DNA of 19,209 nt from NCBI GenBank assembly GCA_964533265.1, contig CAZHJW010000029.1:1-19209 (forward strand). The letters run 5' to 3'. The notes below the pieces were generated by a model that saw only the letters and a program-made list of their open reading frames with translations, searched no databases and had not been told where the DNA came from. Both the position numbers and the translations under genes were made by a program. The stretch comes from UBA1100 sp964533265 (GTDB lineage: Bacteria; Verrucomicrobiota; Verrucomicrobiia; Limisphaerales; UBA1100). Shown here piece after piece: positions 7,637-17,552 of this stretch. Within the stretch, counting starts at the first letter, position 1, and each line of letters starts with the position of its first letter.

Positions 7637-8443
7637 GTGGCCAAAACGCCCATCCTAGACATTCGCAATCTCCGGCTCCAACGCGGTGACACTCACATTC
7701 TAAACGATCTTAACTGGCGGGTGGAATATGGAGAACACTGGGTCGTACTTGGGCCCAACGGATGCGGCAAAACCTCTTTGCTCGCCTCACTCACCGGCTA
7801 CAAGTTCCCAACCAGCGGGGATATACATATCTTGGGCAACACTTTCGGCGAAAATGACTGGACCGAGCTTCGAACTCATATCGGCCTAGTCAGTTCTACA
7901 CTCAATAAACTTATGGCAGGGGACGAACCAGTATTGGAAACTGTCGTCAGTGGAAAATACGCTATGATCGATCTTTGGCATGAACCATCCGCAGCAGATA
8001 GACGCGCCGCTCGCGCCATCCTCAAACGCATCGAATGCCTGCATCTGGCTAATCGGCCCTGGGCGCAACTCTCCCAAGGCGAACGCCAGCGCACGCTCAT
8101 TGGCCGAGCTCTCATGGCCAAACCCAAGCTCCTAATGCTCGATGAGCCCTGTGCCGGACTCGACCCAGTGGCCCGCGAACATTTTCTGCAATTTCTCGAC
8201 CGGCTCGGCCAACAGCGTAACAGCCCATCGATTATACTCATCACTCACCACACTGAAGAAATCATGCCCATATTCACCCATGCCCTGCTCATACGCGATG
8301 GAAGAAACTGGGCTCAAGGACCTGTAAAAGAGATTTTGAATGACGAAGCCCTTAGCTGCGTATTCGAGTTCCCCGTGCAACTCAGCCGAAAACAAGGTCG
8401 TTATTGGCTCACCACCAAAACAAAGCGAAACTCAGTTATGTAA
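7637..8443 (+). CDS. Soluble ABC ATPase of the ModF/YlmA type
   Basis: This 268-residue single-domain ABC ATPase has Walker A GPNGCGKTS (Lys45), signature LSQGERQ (145-151), Walker B LLMLDEP (Asp169, Glu170) and switch ITHH (His204). The start is GTG (7637-7639); no Shine-Dalgarno sequence precedes it, but the domain begins at once. The usual Q-loop Gln is absent: the segment reads 'IGLVSSTLN' (Ser86-Ser87), a pattern I associate with ModF/YlmA-type ATPases. No permease or binding protein is nearby, so it may work with distant membrane partners or in a non-transport role. It is the only confident plus-strand gene, and its TAA directly abuts the TGA of the convergent dehydratase gene with no terminator between. 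ATPase function is certain; substrate is unknown. Confidence 0.9.
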   Translation: MAKTPILDIRNLRLQRGDTHILNDLNWRVEYGEHWVVLGPNGCGKTSLLASLTGYKFPTSGDIHILGNTFGENDWTELRTHIGLVSSTLNKLMAGDEPVLETVVSGKYAMIDLWHEPSAADRRAARAILKRIECLHLANRPWAQLSQGERQRTLIGRALMAKPKLLMLDEPCAGLDPVAREHFLQFLDRLGQQRNSPSIILITHHTEEIMPIFTHALLIRDGRNWAQGPVKEILNDEALSCVFEFPVQLSRKQGRYWLTTKTKRNSVM

Positions 8444-9997
8444 TCAAAATTGCGGCCCAGGAAACCACGGCTGGAATTCTTCATCTCCAATTCCGTTTAA
8501 TTCGCTCTTGGTCTTCTCTCCGCTGGCCACAGTGATAATCTTTTCAAAAATTCTCATACCCACCTCCTCCAACGTCTCAGTACCATCAATAATGGTTCCG
8601 GCATTAAGGTCCATATCCTCTTCCATCCAATTGTAAAGGGTTGTATTAGTAGCCACCTTTATACAGGGTGCGGGTTTACATCCATACACGCTACCTCGAC
8701 CAGTAGTAAATACCCCAACATTACAACCACCTGAAACCAATCCAGTCATACTAACCGGGTCATACCCGGGCGTATCCATAAATCCAAATCCTGCAGCATC
8801 GATACGTTCGGCGTAATCGTAAACTGCCATCAGCGGTGATTGGCCTCCTTTTGCCAAGGCCCCAAGACTCTTCTCATAAATTGTTGTTAAGCCTCCTTCT
8901 TTATTACCTACGGAAGGATTATTATCAATAGTGCTATCATGCCGACGCGCGTATTCCTCCCACCATCGGATCTGTTGCATCAATTTTTCAGCTACTTCCG
9001 CATTAACCGCACGATTGGTTAGTAAATGTTCGGCACCATAAATCTCTGTGGTTTCCGCCAACACCGATGTGCCACCATGCCTGACCAATTCATCGGAAGC
9101 TACTCCAAGAGCCGGATTGGCCGTACACCCACTATTACCATCGGATCCTCCACAATTTTCAGCGAGTAATAATTTTGATAGCGGCTGTTCTGTTCGCGCC
9201 ACCCCTGCCACACTTGGTAAAATCTTGCCCACAGCTTTGACTGCATTTTCAATAGTCTTGAGTGACCCGCCTTCACCTTGAATTGTCATGAACTTGGGAG
9301 GAATTTCTCCTTCGCCCAAATTATCCAAATCATAATCCTCCCGAATACCTGCAATCTGATTATCCTCACATCCTAAGCCTATCATGACATAGCCAGCGAT
9401 ATTGGAGTGACGGGCCATGTTCCCCAATGTTCTCCGAATGATTTGCATCGGCCCACCTGGGTCCACCCCACAACCACCTTGAGTTTTTAGTGCAATCACA
9501 CCATCCACACCCGGATACTGTTTCTGAAAATCTGCGCCTTGGAATCTTTCCACCACATATTTCGAAACGGAGTTGGAACAATTAACATTGGATATCACTG
9601 CGACGTAATTCCGAGTGCCTGCACGACCCCCGGGCCGTGAGTAACCCTGAAAAGTCCGACGGTCATTTTCCGGGTAAAATTTAGTGGGCTGATAATCAAC
9701 ACAATACTGATGCTTTCTTTCATATTCCTTACATACCAGATTGTGGGAATGCACCTGTTCCCCTAGTGAAATATCCCCCTGCGCAAAGCCAATGATCTGA
9801 CCGTATTTCCGGACTGGTTCCCCATCCGCCACGGATCGGAGAGCTATCTTGTGTCCGGAAGGAATAGTCGCAACCACGCTCAGCGAGCTTGAGCCGTTCA
9901 ATAATACAGTACCGCCTTTGACGGTTTTCTTAAGAACCCCTACATGATCTTCTGACTGCAAGCGCAGGACCACCGAATCCATATCCAAAGAAGCCAT
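8444..9997 (-). CDS. uxaA: UxaA/GarD-family sugar-acid dehydratase (altronate dehydratase-like)
   Basis: This 517-residue protein is full length for altronate/galactarate dehydratases. An N-terminal SAF-like domain (about 1-95, with 'VVLRLQSEDHVGVLKK') leads to the catalytic body. Landmarks are 'GRAGTRNYVAV' (about 122-133), 'TQGGCGVDPGG' (about 170-176), 'ENCGGSDGNSGCTANPALG' (about 278-296), and 'DTPGYDPVSMTGLVSGGCN' followed by 'FTTGRGSVYG' (about 405-440). UxaA removes water from D-altronate to give 2-keto-3-deoxygluconate in hexuronate breakdown. No other hexuronate gene is nearby, so the substrate could be another aldonate or aldarate. It lies 46 bp downstream of pbpC on the same strand, so it may be the last gene of that operon, and it has no visible Shine-Dalgarno sequence. 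Family is sure; the specific symbol is tentative. Confidence 0.85.
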   Translation of the reverse strand: MASLDMDSVVLRLQSEDHVGVLKKTVKGGTVLLNGSSSLSVVATIPSGHKIALRSVADGEPVRKYGQIIGFAQGDISLGEQVHSHNLVCKEYERKHQYCVDYQPTKFYPENDRRTFQGYSRPGGRAGTRNYVAVISNVNCSNSVSKYVVERFQGADFQKQYPGVDGVIALKTQGGCGVDPGGPMQIIRRTLGNMARHSNIAGYVMIGLGCEDNQIAGIREDYDLDNLGEGEIPPKFMTIQGEGGSLKTIENAVKAVGKILPSVAGVARTEQPLSKLLLAENCGGSDGNSGCTANPALGVASDELVRHGGTSVLAETTEIYGAEHLLTNRAVNAEVAEKLMQQIRWWEEYARRHDSTIDNNPSVGNKEGGLTTIYEKSLGALAKGGQSPLMAVYDYAERIDAAGFGFMDTPGYDPVSMTGLVSGGCNVGVFTTGRGSVYGCKPAPCIKVATNTTLYNWMEEDMDLNAGTIIDGTETLEEVGMRIFEKIITVASGEKTKSELNGIGDEEFQPWFPGPQF

Positions 9998-10043
9998 TTC
10001 AAGATGATAGAACTGAGCGACTTAAAGAGACAACCGAAACCTA

Positions 10044-12308
10044 TTATTCTTCTACCACTTTAACCCAGGTACACAATCTACGGCCTTCAACCATAGCAAT
10101 TAACTCATGTCTACCTGGCTTAAGCTGAACCATGAATCCCATTGAAGTGTTTAAACATTTTAATGTTTGTGATTGCCAAGACACTGAATCGGAATTGACC
10201 CGCAAAGGCAACTGTCGACTCGTTGCAGGTAAGTCTGGATCGAGGTAGATCACGGTTCCTGGCTGAGGCGAAATGACACGAACTGCTCCTAGTGCGGATT
10301 CCGAAAGCACCGTCTTTGCCTTCAAATGGTTTTGTGGCCCCTTCCACCACATTGCAAACTCTCTGCGAAGATATACTCTGTCCTTACCATCTCTAGTTTT
10401 AGTTGTCTCCATCGGCGGGATTGTTCCATCAAGGAACCATTCTTTTTTCCAGCCAGGCCGCCGCAATCCTGACAACGGATCAATAGTGGCTACCTTTATA
10501 TTTTCCGGTCTTCTGTACCAGGTAGTACCAAATCTTTCGTGCATGTGCAGCATTACGGAGTGCATCACTGGAGCAGCCCCACTAACTCCCGACACCTTTT
10601 GCATCGGTGATCCATCAAAATTACCCACCCAAACGCCTATGGTGAATTCAGGCGTAAAGCCGAACGCCCAATTATCACGGAAATTCGAACTGGTTCCGGT
10701 TTTACAAGCAACCCGAAAAGGGAAGGACAACGGCGGCCCCCATCCAAATGAAGGGGAGCGAGCTGAATTATCGCTCAAAATATCTGCAATTAACCAAGTC
10801 GGTCCGGGACGAAAAACCCGCTCTAAACCGGAGGGATCTGATTGAAGAAACCGTAGGGGACGATGCTCCCCAAGCCGAGCCAAAGTAGCATAGGCATTGG
10901 CTAATTCCAACAAACGAGCTTCTGAATTCCCAATTGTTAACCCCAAACCATAATGGTCCGCCGATCGATTTAAGGTTGAAAGCCCTAAACGGTGTAAGCT
11001 GCGATGCAAAACAGTTGCGCCCCCAATTTGATCAAGCACCTTCACAGCGGGTATGTTTAACGAATTAGCCAAGGCATTACGCAGTGAAACAGGGCCTCTA
11101 AATCTTCGGTCATAATTAACCGGGCTAAAAACCCCTGTTGCCGTCGGGAAATCCACCGCCACATCCGCCAGAACAGTAGCGGCTGTCATCCCGTTTTCCA
11201 AAGCCAACAAATAAGTGAATGGTTTGAGAGTGGATCCCGCACTTCGTGGAGCCAAAGCACCATTCACCTGACCCGATTCCCGGTCGAAATAATCACGTGA
11301 CCCCACCATGGAAAGAACATTGCCTGTTTCGTTCTCTATAATTACGACTGCCCCATTAGATACATGCTTATCCTTCTGTCGCTGCAATTGTCGCTCTAAT
11401 ACTTCCTGAACAAAACGATTAAGAGACACATCAAGTGTACTACGAACATTTTCATTAACCGTTCGTTGCTCCTGGACCAAGTCAACAAAATGTGCAGCCG
11501 AAAATGCGCGGCCTGTTTTATGGAGCACCACCGGCTCCTGCAACGCACGGTTCAATTGAGCCACTGTAAGCCAGCCGTTTTTGGCCATGCGACGAAGAAT
11601 CTTATGCTGCCTCTCTTGTGCTTTTACAAGATGTCGACGTGGATTTAATCGGGTGGGAGCATTGGGCAGCCCTGAGAGCAAGGCCGCTTCGGCCGGTGAG
11701 AGATGCTCCAGCGGCTTATCAAAATAGAACATAGCCGCCGTGCCAGCGCCTCGACACAAATTGCCATAATCAATCCGGTTGAGATAAGTCTCTAGAATAC
11801 GCTCCTTGCCCCATTTTCTTTCCAATTTTCTAGCCTGCAGGACTTCAATTATTTTCGTGCAAACATTTCGGGGCCGACGAGGGGTTTCTGAATTCTTTAT
11901 TAATTGTTGAGTAATCGTGGATCCTCCCGACATCACCCGCCGGTGCCATATGATTTCCTTAAAAACACGTGCAAAGCCCAGCCAATCCACACCATTATGA
12001 TGCCAAAAGCGTTTATCCTCAGCCGCCAGTGTGGCCTGAATAAAAAACGACCCACACTCATGGAGGCTCACCGGCTGAAAAAACTTTTCATCCGCCACAC
12101 GCTGTAATCTTAAAGGATAGCCCGACCGATCATTAATTAATGGACTAACCTGGACTGACTTATCCAATCCTTGAGGAAGAGGCGTAAGCGTCACGGCCAC
12201 TTCTAAGCCGACCCAGCTTGCAGCCCAAATTACACCTAGAAGCATCCCTCCGTGTAGAATTGGCCGGAAGCGCAACCAATTCCAAAACACACGGACCGGC
12301 CTACTCAT
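10044..12308 (-). CDS. pbpC: Penicillin-binding protein 1C, bifunctional transglycosylase/transpeptidase
   Basis: This 754-residue class A penicillin-binding protein has the PBP1C layout. An N-terminal membrane anchor (about 18-40) precedes a GT51 transglycosylase with 'AAEDKRFWHHNGVD' (catalytic Glu97) and 'GGSTITQQLIKN'. The transpeptidase domain has SXXK motif STLK (Ser359, Lys362), SXN motif SLN (Ser416-Asn418) and KTGT (Lys536). A C-terminal BiPBP_C domain (about 670-752, starting 'GAVRVISPQPGTVIYLD') is the PBP1C hallmark. It polymerises and cross-links peptidoglycan on the periplasmic side. Its ATG overlaps the macroglobulin stop by 8 bp, with no ribosome site of its own, so translation is probably coupled. 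The macroglobulin-pbpC pairing is the same as yfhM-pbpC in enterobacteria. All catalytic residues are intact. Confidence 0.95.
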   Translation of the reverse strand: MSRPVRVFWNWLRFRPILHGGMLLGVIWAASWVGLEVAVTLTPLPQGLDKSVQVSPLINDRSGYPLRLQRVADEKFFQPVSLHECGSFFIQATLAAEDKRFWHHNGVDWLGFARVFKEIIWHRRVMSGGSTITQQLIKNSETPRRPRNVCTKIIEVLQARKLERKWGKERILETYLNRIDYGNLCRGAGTAAMFYFDKPLEHLSPAEAALLSGLPNAPTRLNPRRHLVKAQERQHKILRRMAKNGWLTVAQLNRALQEPVVLHKTGRAFSAAHFVDLVQEQRTVNENVRSTLDVSLNRFVQEVLERQLQRQKDKHVSNGAVVIIENETGNVLSMVGSRDYFDRESGQVNGALAPRSAGSTLKPFTYLLALENGMTAATVLADVAVDFPTATGVFSPVNYDRRFRGPVSLRNALANSLNIPAVKVLDQIGGATVLHRSLHRLGLSTLNRSADHYGLGLTIGNSEARLLELANAYATLARLGEHRPLRFLQSDPSGLERVFRPGPTWLIADILSDNSARSPSFGWGPPLSFPFRVACKTGTSSNFRDNWAFGFTPEFTIGVWVGNFDGSPMQKVSGVSGAAPVMHSVMLHMHERFGTTWYRRPENIKVATIDPLSGLRRPGWKKEWFLDGTIPPMETTKTRDGKDRVYLRREFAMWWKGPQNHLKAKTVLSESALGAVRVISPQPGTVIYLDPDLPATSRQLPLRVNSDSVSWQSQTLKCLNTSMGFMVQLKPGRHELIAMVEGRRLCTWVKVVEE

Positions 12309-15300
12309 GGAGTGAGTGAGTAAAAAGTTTCTGCCTCACACTGATTCCGATAATGTCTGGGTTATACATCGCTTCAGCCTTTACCGGAGGCACCGTTACC
12401 TCCCCTTCAGCGCGAACCCGCGCGATATATTCAAAAACATATTTTCCTTTACGAGGATGGTTAAGGTAAAACACTGCCCGATCTTTACGCAGTTCGTGGT
12501 GATCAATCCGCCAGCTATAACCCATTTCAACATTTGTCTTTTGTGATTTAAGCCGCGTAAAGACGGGCTCCAAACTTGCTGGCAAACCGTCCTCCACGGC
12601 CAGATAATGCGCATCGTCACTTTGCACATTCAGTTTGAGCTTAACTTTCACCAAGTCGCCAACCCGCATCGGTACATCTTTTTCGGGAGCCCCCTCTGCA
12701 TTCAATCGAACGTACTCGCGATGAACTTCCAATCCTCGTTTTACGGCAGAATCTTGATGCCCTGCCGGTCTTAGGGCGGCTCGTAAAGTGAGATATGCCA
12801 AATTGCCTTCCTGATCCCCCAAAAAGCGGAACTTCATCGGACCTGGATGATTGTTAAGCCGAATGAGAGCTTTACGATTTTGTCGATCCAAGGACACGGG
12901 ATATTCCTCCCCTCCAAATTCGACTACCGCTTTCACTGAACGCGATATTGAACCCTGTTGGTCAAACCCAGTCATCGCATAGATGACCCAAGCATTCGCA
13001 AAAGTAGAGCCCCAATGCCCCGCTTGAGCAGATTGACTCAATTGCCCGGCAATAGAAACCGCTCCCTTACTGTCTCCCATCGATAACAGTCTCATGGCGA
13101 GACGCTGGCTGCGGTTACCGTAATAACCGAATGCCTTGATCGACGTGCCTATAGTGTCGCGCAATTCACCGAGCATCTCTTGATTTCCTCCCGATTCTTC
13201 CACCGCTGCTGTCAGCAAGGAAAGGGCAGCTGCCGGCAATTTTTCCCGAAGAGTAAAAGCATTTTCATGGTATGCCGGCTGAGATTTATCCATTAAGGCA
13301 AGCGTGTATAATGCCAAACAATGCCCCCCCCATTCACCGTCACTTTTCACAGGCCGTTTGACTAACCTGACAAGAAAAGCCCCGAGCCGTTCCATCGCTT
13401 GAGCAGGGACCTGCTTTCCTTTCTTTTCGGCAATAGCCAAAACCATTCCCCCATAACTACTGGCAAATTCATCGGTGCTCCCGTTTGGCCAATAAGCAAG
13501 TCCGCCACTGTGCGTTTGCATGCTGAGCAAACGGTTGATGCCATATTCTATGGGATTCTCCTTTCGGTTTCCGGTATCAAGATTTAGACGAGGCAACACA
13601 TCACGGTATTCCTCCAGTAACAACCAAGGCAATAACCTTGAACTGGTTTGTTCTGCACAGCCGTGCGGATAATCGAGCAGGTACTCCGATGCCGTCTCCA
13701 TTTCTGCCATTGTCGATGTGCACACTCCAACCTCAAACACTCCCTCAGCCTCACGAAGCTCAGGCTCCAACGATTCCAGTAAATCATTGATATTTTTTGT
13801 GCTCCGGAAGAAGTGTGCGGATTTACGTAAAGGTGCAACATGCCGAATATCGATATACGATTCCCGTGAATCCTTCATTTCAGTCGAAGTATCCGACCGC
13901 ACCCGCCAAACTGTGCGAGATTTACCCTGTCCAATAAATTTCAGCGGAAAACGTACCGCAACCGAGGCCTTTGGCGGAACCGTAACGCTCTGCACGGGTT
14001 TTAACCCGATCTGAATCAAATCGTCAGTCTCCAAGCGCACAGTCACCGTCTGAACTTCAGAGCTTTGATTATACACCATCGCTTTCGCCACCAAGTGATC
14101 TCCTGTCCGAGCAAACCTAGGAAGCGCCGACTCAATCATCAACGGTAAGTGAACTCGAAATCGTGCTTCGCCTGTACCAAATCCAGCTCCCATATGCGCC
14201 ACGGCAAATACCCGGTAGCTTGTCAGACTGTCAGGCACGGTAAAGTTCACCTTCACTTTACCTCGCTCGTTTGTTTGAAGACTAGCACTCCAAAAGGCTA
14301 CAGCCTGAAAGTTCCTTCGCAACCTCCCGGCCTCACCTCCTCCACCGATCACGTGCCCCTTATTTGAATAATGAACACGCCCGGGATCTTCCGTCCGCAT
14401 AAACGGGATGGAAGATGATGTTTTGACCTCGAGAGGCATCGGCTCATAAAAAAACCGATGCAAACCAGGTGCTCGATACCCAGTAAGGTCAAGGACCCCT
14501 TCGTCAACGGCGTAAAGAGTCACTTCCACTCCCTGTTTCGCGTCCCCCTGCCCGTCAGTCACATATACTGAAGCCTCTGCCTCCTGCCCTGGCTGATACG
14601 CGGTCTGCCCCAATTTTGCCGCTACTCGTAATCGGGAATCGGGTGATTCCACTTTAAGCTCACAATAACCCAGACGATATTCGGCCGTGGGAATCTTGCG
14701 TACGCTATCTGCCGCACCGCGCAATAGTAATACCGAAACATAAACATTCGGCACGTCCCCTTCCTCCAAGGGCACCTCAATACGTGGCGCATTGCCTGAA
14801 ACATCCACTTGAAAAGAGCGTAACACTCGATCGCGCTCTACTGTCACCAGTGCCCGACCACTGAACGGTGCTTTTAGCAAAATTTGAGCCGTTTCCCCCA
14901 CTTCATACCTCGTCCTGTCAGTAACGAGATCCACCTTGAATTCTGTTTGGTAATCCCACGCCAAAGATTGCTTTCCACTGACATAGAGTGGCACTTGAGT
15001 CAAAACGGTGCGACCAGCGGAATCCACAGATCGGAAAGACAATTGGTACTGTCCAGCGTCTTTTGGTTCTAAGTCAGTCAACACGGGGTCCGTTTCGCGT
15101 GTGCCTGTTATCAGTCCGATCTTTTTAAAAGGAATTAAACGTCTTTCATTTTGATACCGCACCCCGCCCCCTGCTCCTTTAATCTTCACGCTTCGCCATT
15201 CGACCCGGCTCAATTCCACCTCTACCGGGACGCCTGAACGATACAAGGCCCCATCTGGACGAACTGCCACCAGATTAAATGACAACGGTTTCCCGATGCG

Positions 15301-17547
15301 CTGAACAGCCGGAAACTCACTCACCCCAATATAGAAATCTGAGCTATGTCGAACGATCGAAGCCCGTTCAGAAAAGCTCTGACCGTTAATGTCAGTAACC
15401 CGCACGTATATATCACCGTATAAGGGGGCAGCCTTGTCGTCCGAGGGAGGCAACTCTGGCAGGATCCAGGCCCTTCCATCCATGTCCAATTTTGCCTCAC
15501 CAGAGAGGCTCAACTGCCTTTCATTATCCTCGTTTCCAAAATGATAACCTTGCCACCCGCCGCTCCAGCGATGCCCGTAACGGGCAATAAAACTCCATTT
15601 CAGATTTGCCGCAGTTAAAGGTTTCCCGAAATAGTACCCGGCGCGGACCGGCACCTCGACTGCTTGTTGAGCACCGAATTCACGAACCCCATCAAGCTTC
15701 ACATTAAAGGTCGCTGGCTCGTATTCCAATGCGTCGATATAAACACGCTCTGAGCCAACCTGAATTTCAAATCCTCCGTGTACTTCCACAGGAAGATCAA
15801 GGGCAAGATCCAATGAACCACTCTCATTGAGCTCAATCGACTGCCGATGATACACACGGCGACGCGGACCTGTTACCCGCACTTCATATTTCTGTACTTT
15901 TGGCACCTTCAACCCTCCGTCTTCCCACACGCGCGCATGGCCTTTGAGGAACACGGTTTCGCCAGGTTGATACACTAACCGGTCAGTAAACAGATGCAGT
16001 TTTTCCTCCTCACGCCAATTAGACCAATGATTGATGTCATAACCCCACAACGGCATCATGGCAAAGCCTGTCCCCAGTTGTAGTATATGCCGATCGTTTC
16101 CAGCTGACACTTCCATCCAAGCTGTCTCGCGGGAAGTGGGTGTCTTCAATGACAAATTCCCTGCTGGATCTAATTTTTCATGAGCCAACTGCTGTCCAGT
16201 TTCTGTAATAATTTTCAGCTGCGCACCGCCAATTGGTTTTCCAGTTTGCAACGAGAAAGTGTGGAAAAACTTCGAACTTCCAGATTCCTTCCAAAACACA
16301 CCAATATCGGTTAACTGGATTAAGGACTGGACTGCAGTCGCCGAATGGTCGACACCCATCGATTCGATGTTCACAAACAGCGTCCCGGGACTTGCATCTG
16401 ATAAAATATCGTCCCATTGAAATTCACGTTTTACAGCCTCATCTGTCTTCCCTTTTACTGAATACACCTTTGAAAGCACCTCCTGCCCCGGGACCAAATC
16501 ATAACTGAGGGATTGGCTGACTTGCTTCTTCCACCGGTAACCACTCCAGCGAAAATCGCCGCGACCGAGATATTTCCGATAATAGGACTGGATAACCCGA
16601 AAACCTTGAGCCGGATCCACACGTTTTACCCTTAGCCGAACCGATTGGGTGTTCACTGATACAAACTCAAATGAACGATTGCCATATTCCGCCTGAGAGG
16701 TAGCTGTATCCGCCAAATACACTCGCCCTGGAAGAGGTTCAAACCGAACCGTTCGTTCCCATAGCTCACTCAATTTCAATCCTAAACGTGAAGGCAAACC
16801 CGCCTTGATTCGGACTCGATAGGGTAAGTTCAACGAAAAAGGTCCGGACAACGTAATTCTACGCCAATGGATCTGGCTGTCGTAATCAAACTTCACCGGC
16901 ACATAATCATTCCCGGATTTTTGTTCTATCATCACCCAACGCGAGATATCGTGCCCCTCAAGGCCCCGCTGCAGAGAATGTGATAACTCTATATGGATTG
17001 CCCGACTCCGGTTCAATCGGTTTTCAGCATGCACGCTAGAAATATTTACTAAATCCCGTCGGCCGAGTTCCCAGGTTTTTCCTTCACCAAACTGGACCGC
17101 GCCATCAGCCGAGGGTAGTCCTTTCGACAAGACCAACTCCCAATCCATGTCGCCTTCCAACAACTGGAGCGGAGATACTTTAAGTTTTTCAGCGTTTCCA
17201 GAAACCGTTCCTACTTTCGCTTTCACCCGCACCCCTTGCTTCGATCGAAATTCGAAGTATGGTCCAGCCACATCGGCAGACACCTCCTTATTGAAAGTGA
17301 AAATAGAATTAAACCGATAGGAATTAGATAGCCGAGGCTGATGTTGTCCCACCAGCTCCAGTCCATATTCTTTGCTCGGTTGGGTAATATTAACAACCTG
17401 CCTTTTGCCCTGAGTTTCTGGTGCGAATCTCCCAGACTGACCCACCTCCTGCCCTCCCAAACGGCTCCCAAACCAACTGGCTAATACAACAAAAAACACA
17501 ATTCCCAGGAAGCTGTTTCTCCCTCGGACATCCTTAAAACTCCCCAT
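12301..17547 (-). CDS. Bacterial alpha-2-macroglobulin family protease trap
   Basis: This 1748-residue periplasmic macroglobulin is slightly longer than E. coli YfhM. Such proteins trap attacking proteases: bait cleavage exposes a thioester that captures the enzyme. An MG2-type domain begins near 518 ('FTDRLVYQPGETVFLKGHA'). A bait-region/A2M_N_2 part spans about 870-1060 ('VTDRTRYEVGETAQILLKA'), and the A2M domain spans about 1080-1180 ('SLQTNERGKVKVNFTVPDS'). The thioester motif GCAEQ is at 1296-1300 (Cys1297, Gln1300) in 'YPHGCAEQTSSRLLPWL', followed by the helical thioester domain. A bacterial MG10-like C-terminus lies at about 1630-1748. The ATG at 17547 is chosen over an upstream TTG (17619) because AAAGGAG sits 5 nt before it and the hydrophobic signal follows. 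That signal has no lipobox Cys, unlike the lipoprotein YfhM, so the protein may be soluble or held by an uncleaved anchor. Confidence 0.93.
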   Translation of the reverse strand: MGSFKDVRGRNSFLGIVFFVVLASWFGSRLGGQEVGQSGRFAPETQGKRQVVNITQPSKEYGLELVGQHQPRLSNSYRFNSIFTFNKEVSADVAGPYFEFRSKQGVRVKAKVGTVSGNAEKLKVSPLQLLEGDMDWELVLSKGLPSADGAVQFGEGKTWELGRRDLVNISSVHAENRLNRSRAIHIELSHSLQRGLEGHDISRWVMIEQKSGNDYVPVKFDYDSQIHWRRITLSGPFSLNLPYRVRIKAGLPSRLGLKLSELWERTVRFEPLPGRVYLADTATSQAEYGNRSFEFVSVNTQSVRLRVKRVDPAQGFRVIQSYYRKYLGRGDFRWSGYRWKKQVSQSLSYDLVPGQEVLSKVYSVKGKTDEAVKREFQWDDILSDASPGTLFVNIESMGVDHSATAVQSLIQLTDIGVFWKESGSSKFFHTFSLQTGKPIGGAQLKIITETGQQLAHEKLDPAGNLSLKTPTSRETAWMEVSAGNDRHILQLGTGFAMMPLWGYDINHWSNWREEEKLHLFTDRLVYQPGETVFLKGHARVWEDGGLKVPKVQKYEVRVTGPRRRVYHRQSIELNESGSLDLALDLPVEVHGGFEIQVGSERVYIDALEYEPATFNVKLDGVREFGAQQAVEVPVRAGYYFGKPLTAANLKWSFIARYGHRWSGGWQGYHFGNEDNERQLSLSGEAKLDMDGRAWILPELPPSDDKAAPLYGDIYVRVTDINGQSFSERASIVRHSSDFYIGVSEFPAVQRIGKPLSFNLVAVRPDGALYRSGVPVEVELSRVEWRSVKIKGAGGGVRYQNERRLIPFKKIGLITGTRETDPVLTDLEPKDAGQYQLSFRSVDSAGRTVLTQVPLYVSGKQSLAWDYQTEFKVDLVTDRTRYEVGETAQILLKAPFSGRALVTVERDRVLRSFQVDVSGNAPRIEVPLEEGDVPNVYVSVLLLRGAADSVRKIPTAEYRLGYCELKVESPDSRLRVAAKLGQTAYQPGQEAEASVYVTDGQGDAKQGVEVTLYAVDEGVLDLTGYRAPGLHRFFYEPMPLEVKTSSSIPFMRTEDPGRVHYSNKGHVIGGGGEAGRLRRNFQAVAFWSASLQTNERGKVKVNFTVPDSLTSYRVFAVAHMGAGFGTGEARFRVHLPLMIESALPRFARTGDHLVAKAMVYNQSSEVQTVTVRLETDDLIQIGLKPVQSVTVPPKASVAVRFPLKFIGQGKSRTVWRVRSDTSTEMKDSRESYIDIRHVAPLRKSAHFFRSTKNINDLLESLEPELREAEGVFEVGVCTSTMAEMETASEYLLDYPHGCAEQTSSRLLPWLLLEEYRDVLPRLNLDTGNRKENPIEYGINRLLSMQTHSGGLAYWPNGSTDEFASSYGGMVLAIAEKKGKQVPAQAMERLGAFLVRLVKRPVKSDGEWGGHCLALYTLALMDKSQPAYHENAFTLREKLPAAALSLLTAAVEESGGNQEMLGELRDTIGTSIKAFGYYGNRSQRLAMRLLSMGDSKGAVSIAGQLSQSAQAGHWGSTFANAWVIYAMTGFDQQGSISRSVKAVVEFGGEEYPVSLDRQNRKALIRLNNHPGPMKFRFLGDQEGNLAYLTLRAALRPAGHQDSAVKRGLEVHREYVRLNAEGAPEKDVPMRVGDLVKVKLKLNVQSDDAHYLAVEDGLPASLEPVFTRLKSQKTNVEMGYSWRIDHHELRKDRAVFYLNHPRKGKYVFEYIARVRAEGEVTVPPVKAEAMYNPDIIGISVRQKLFTHSLHE

Positions 17548-17552
17548 GATCA

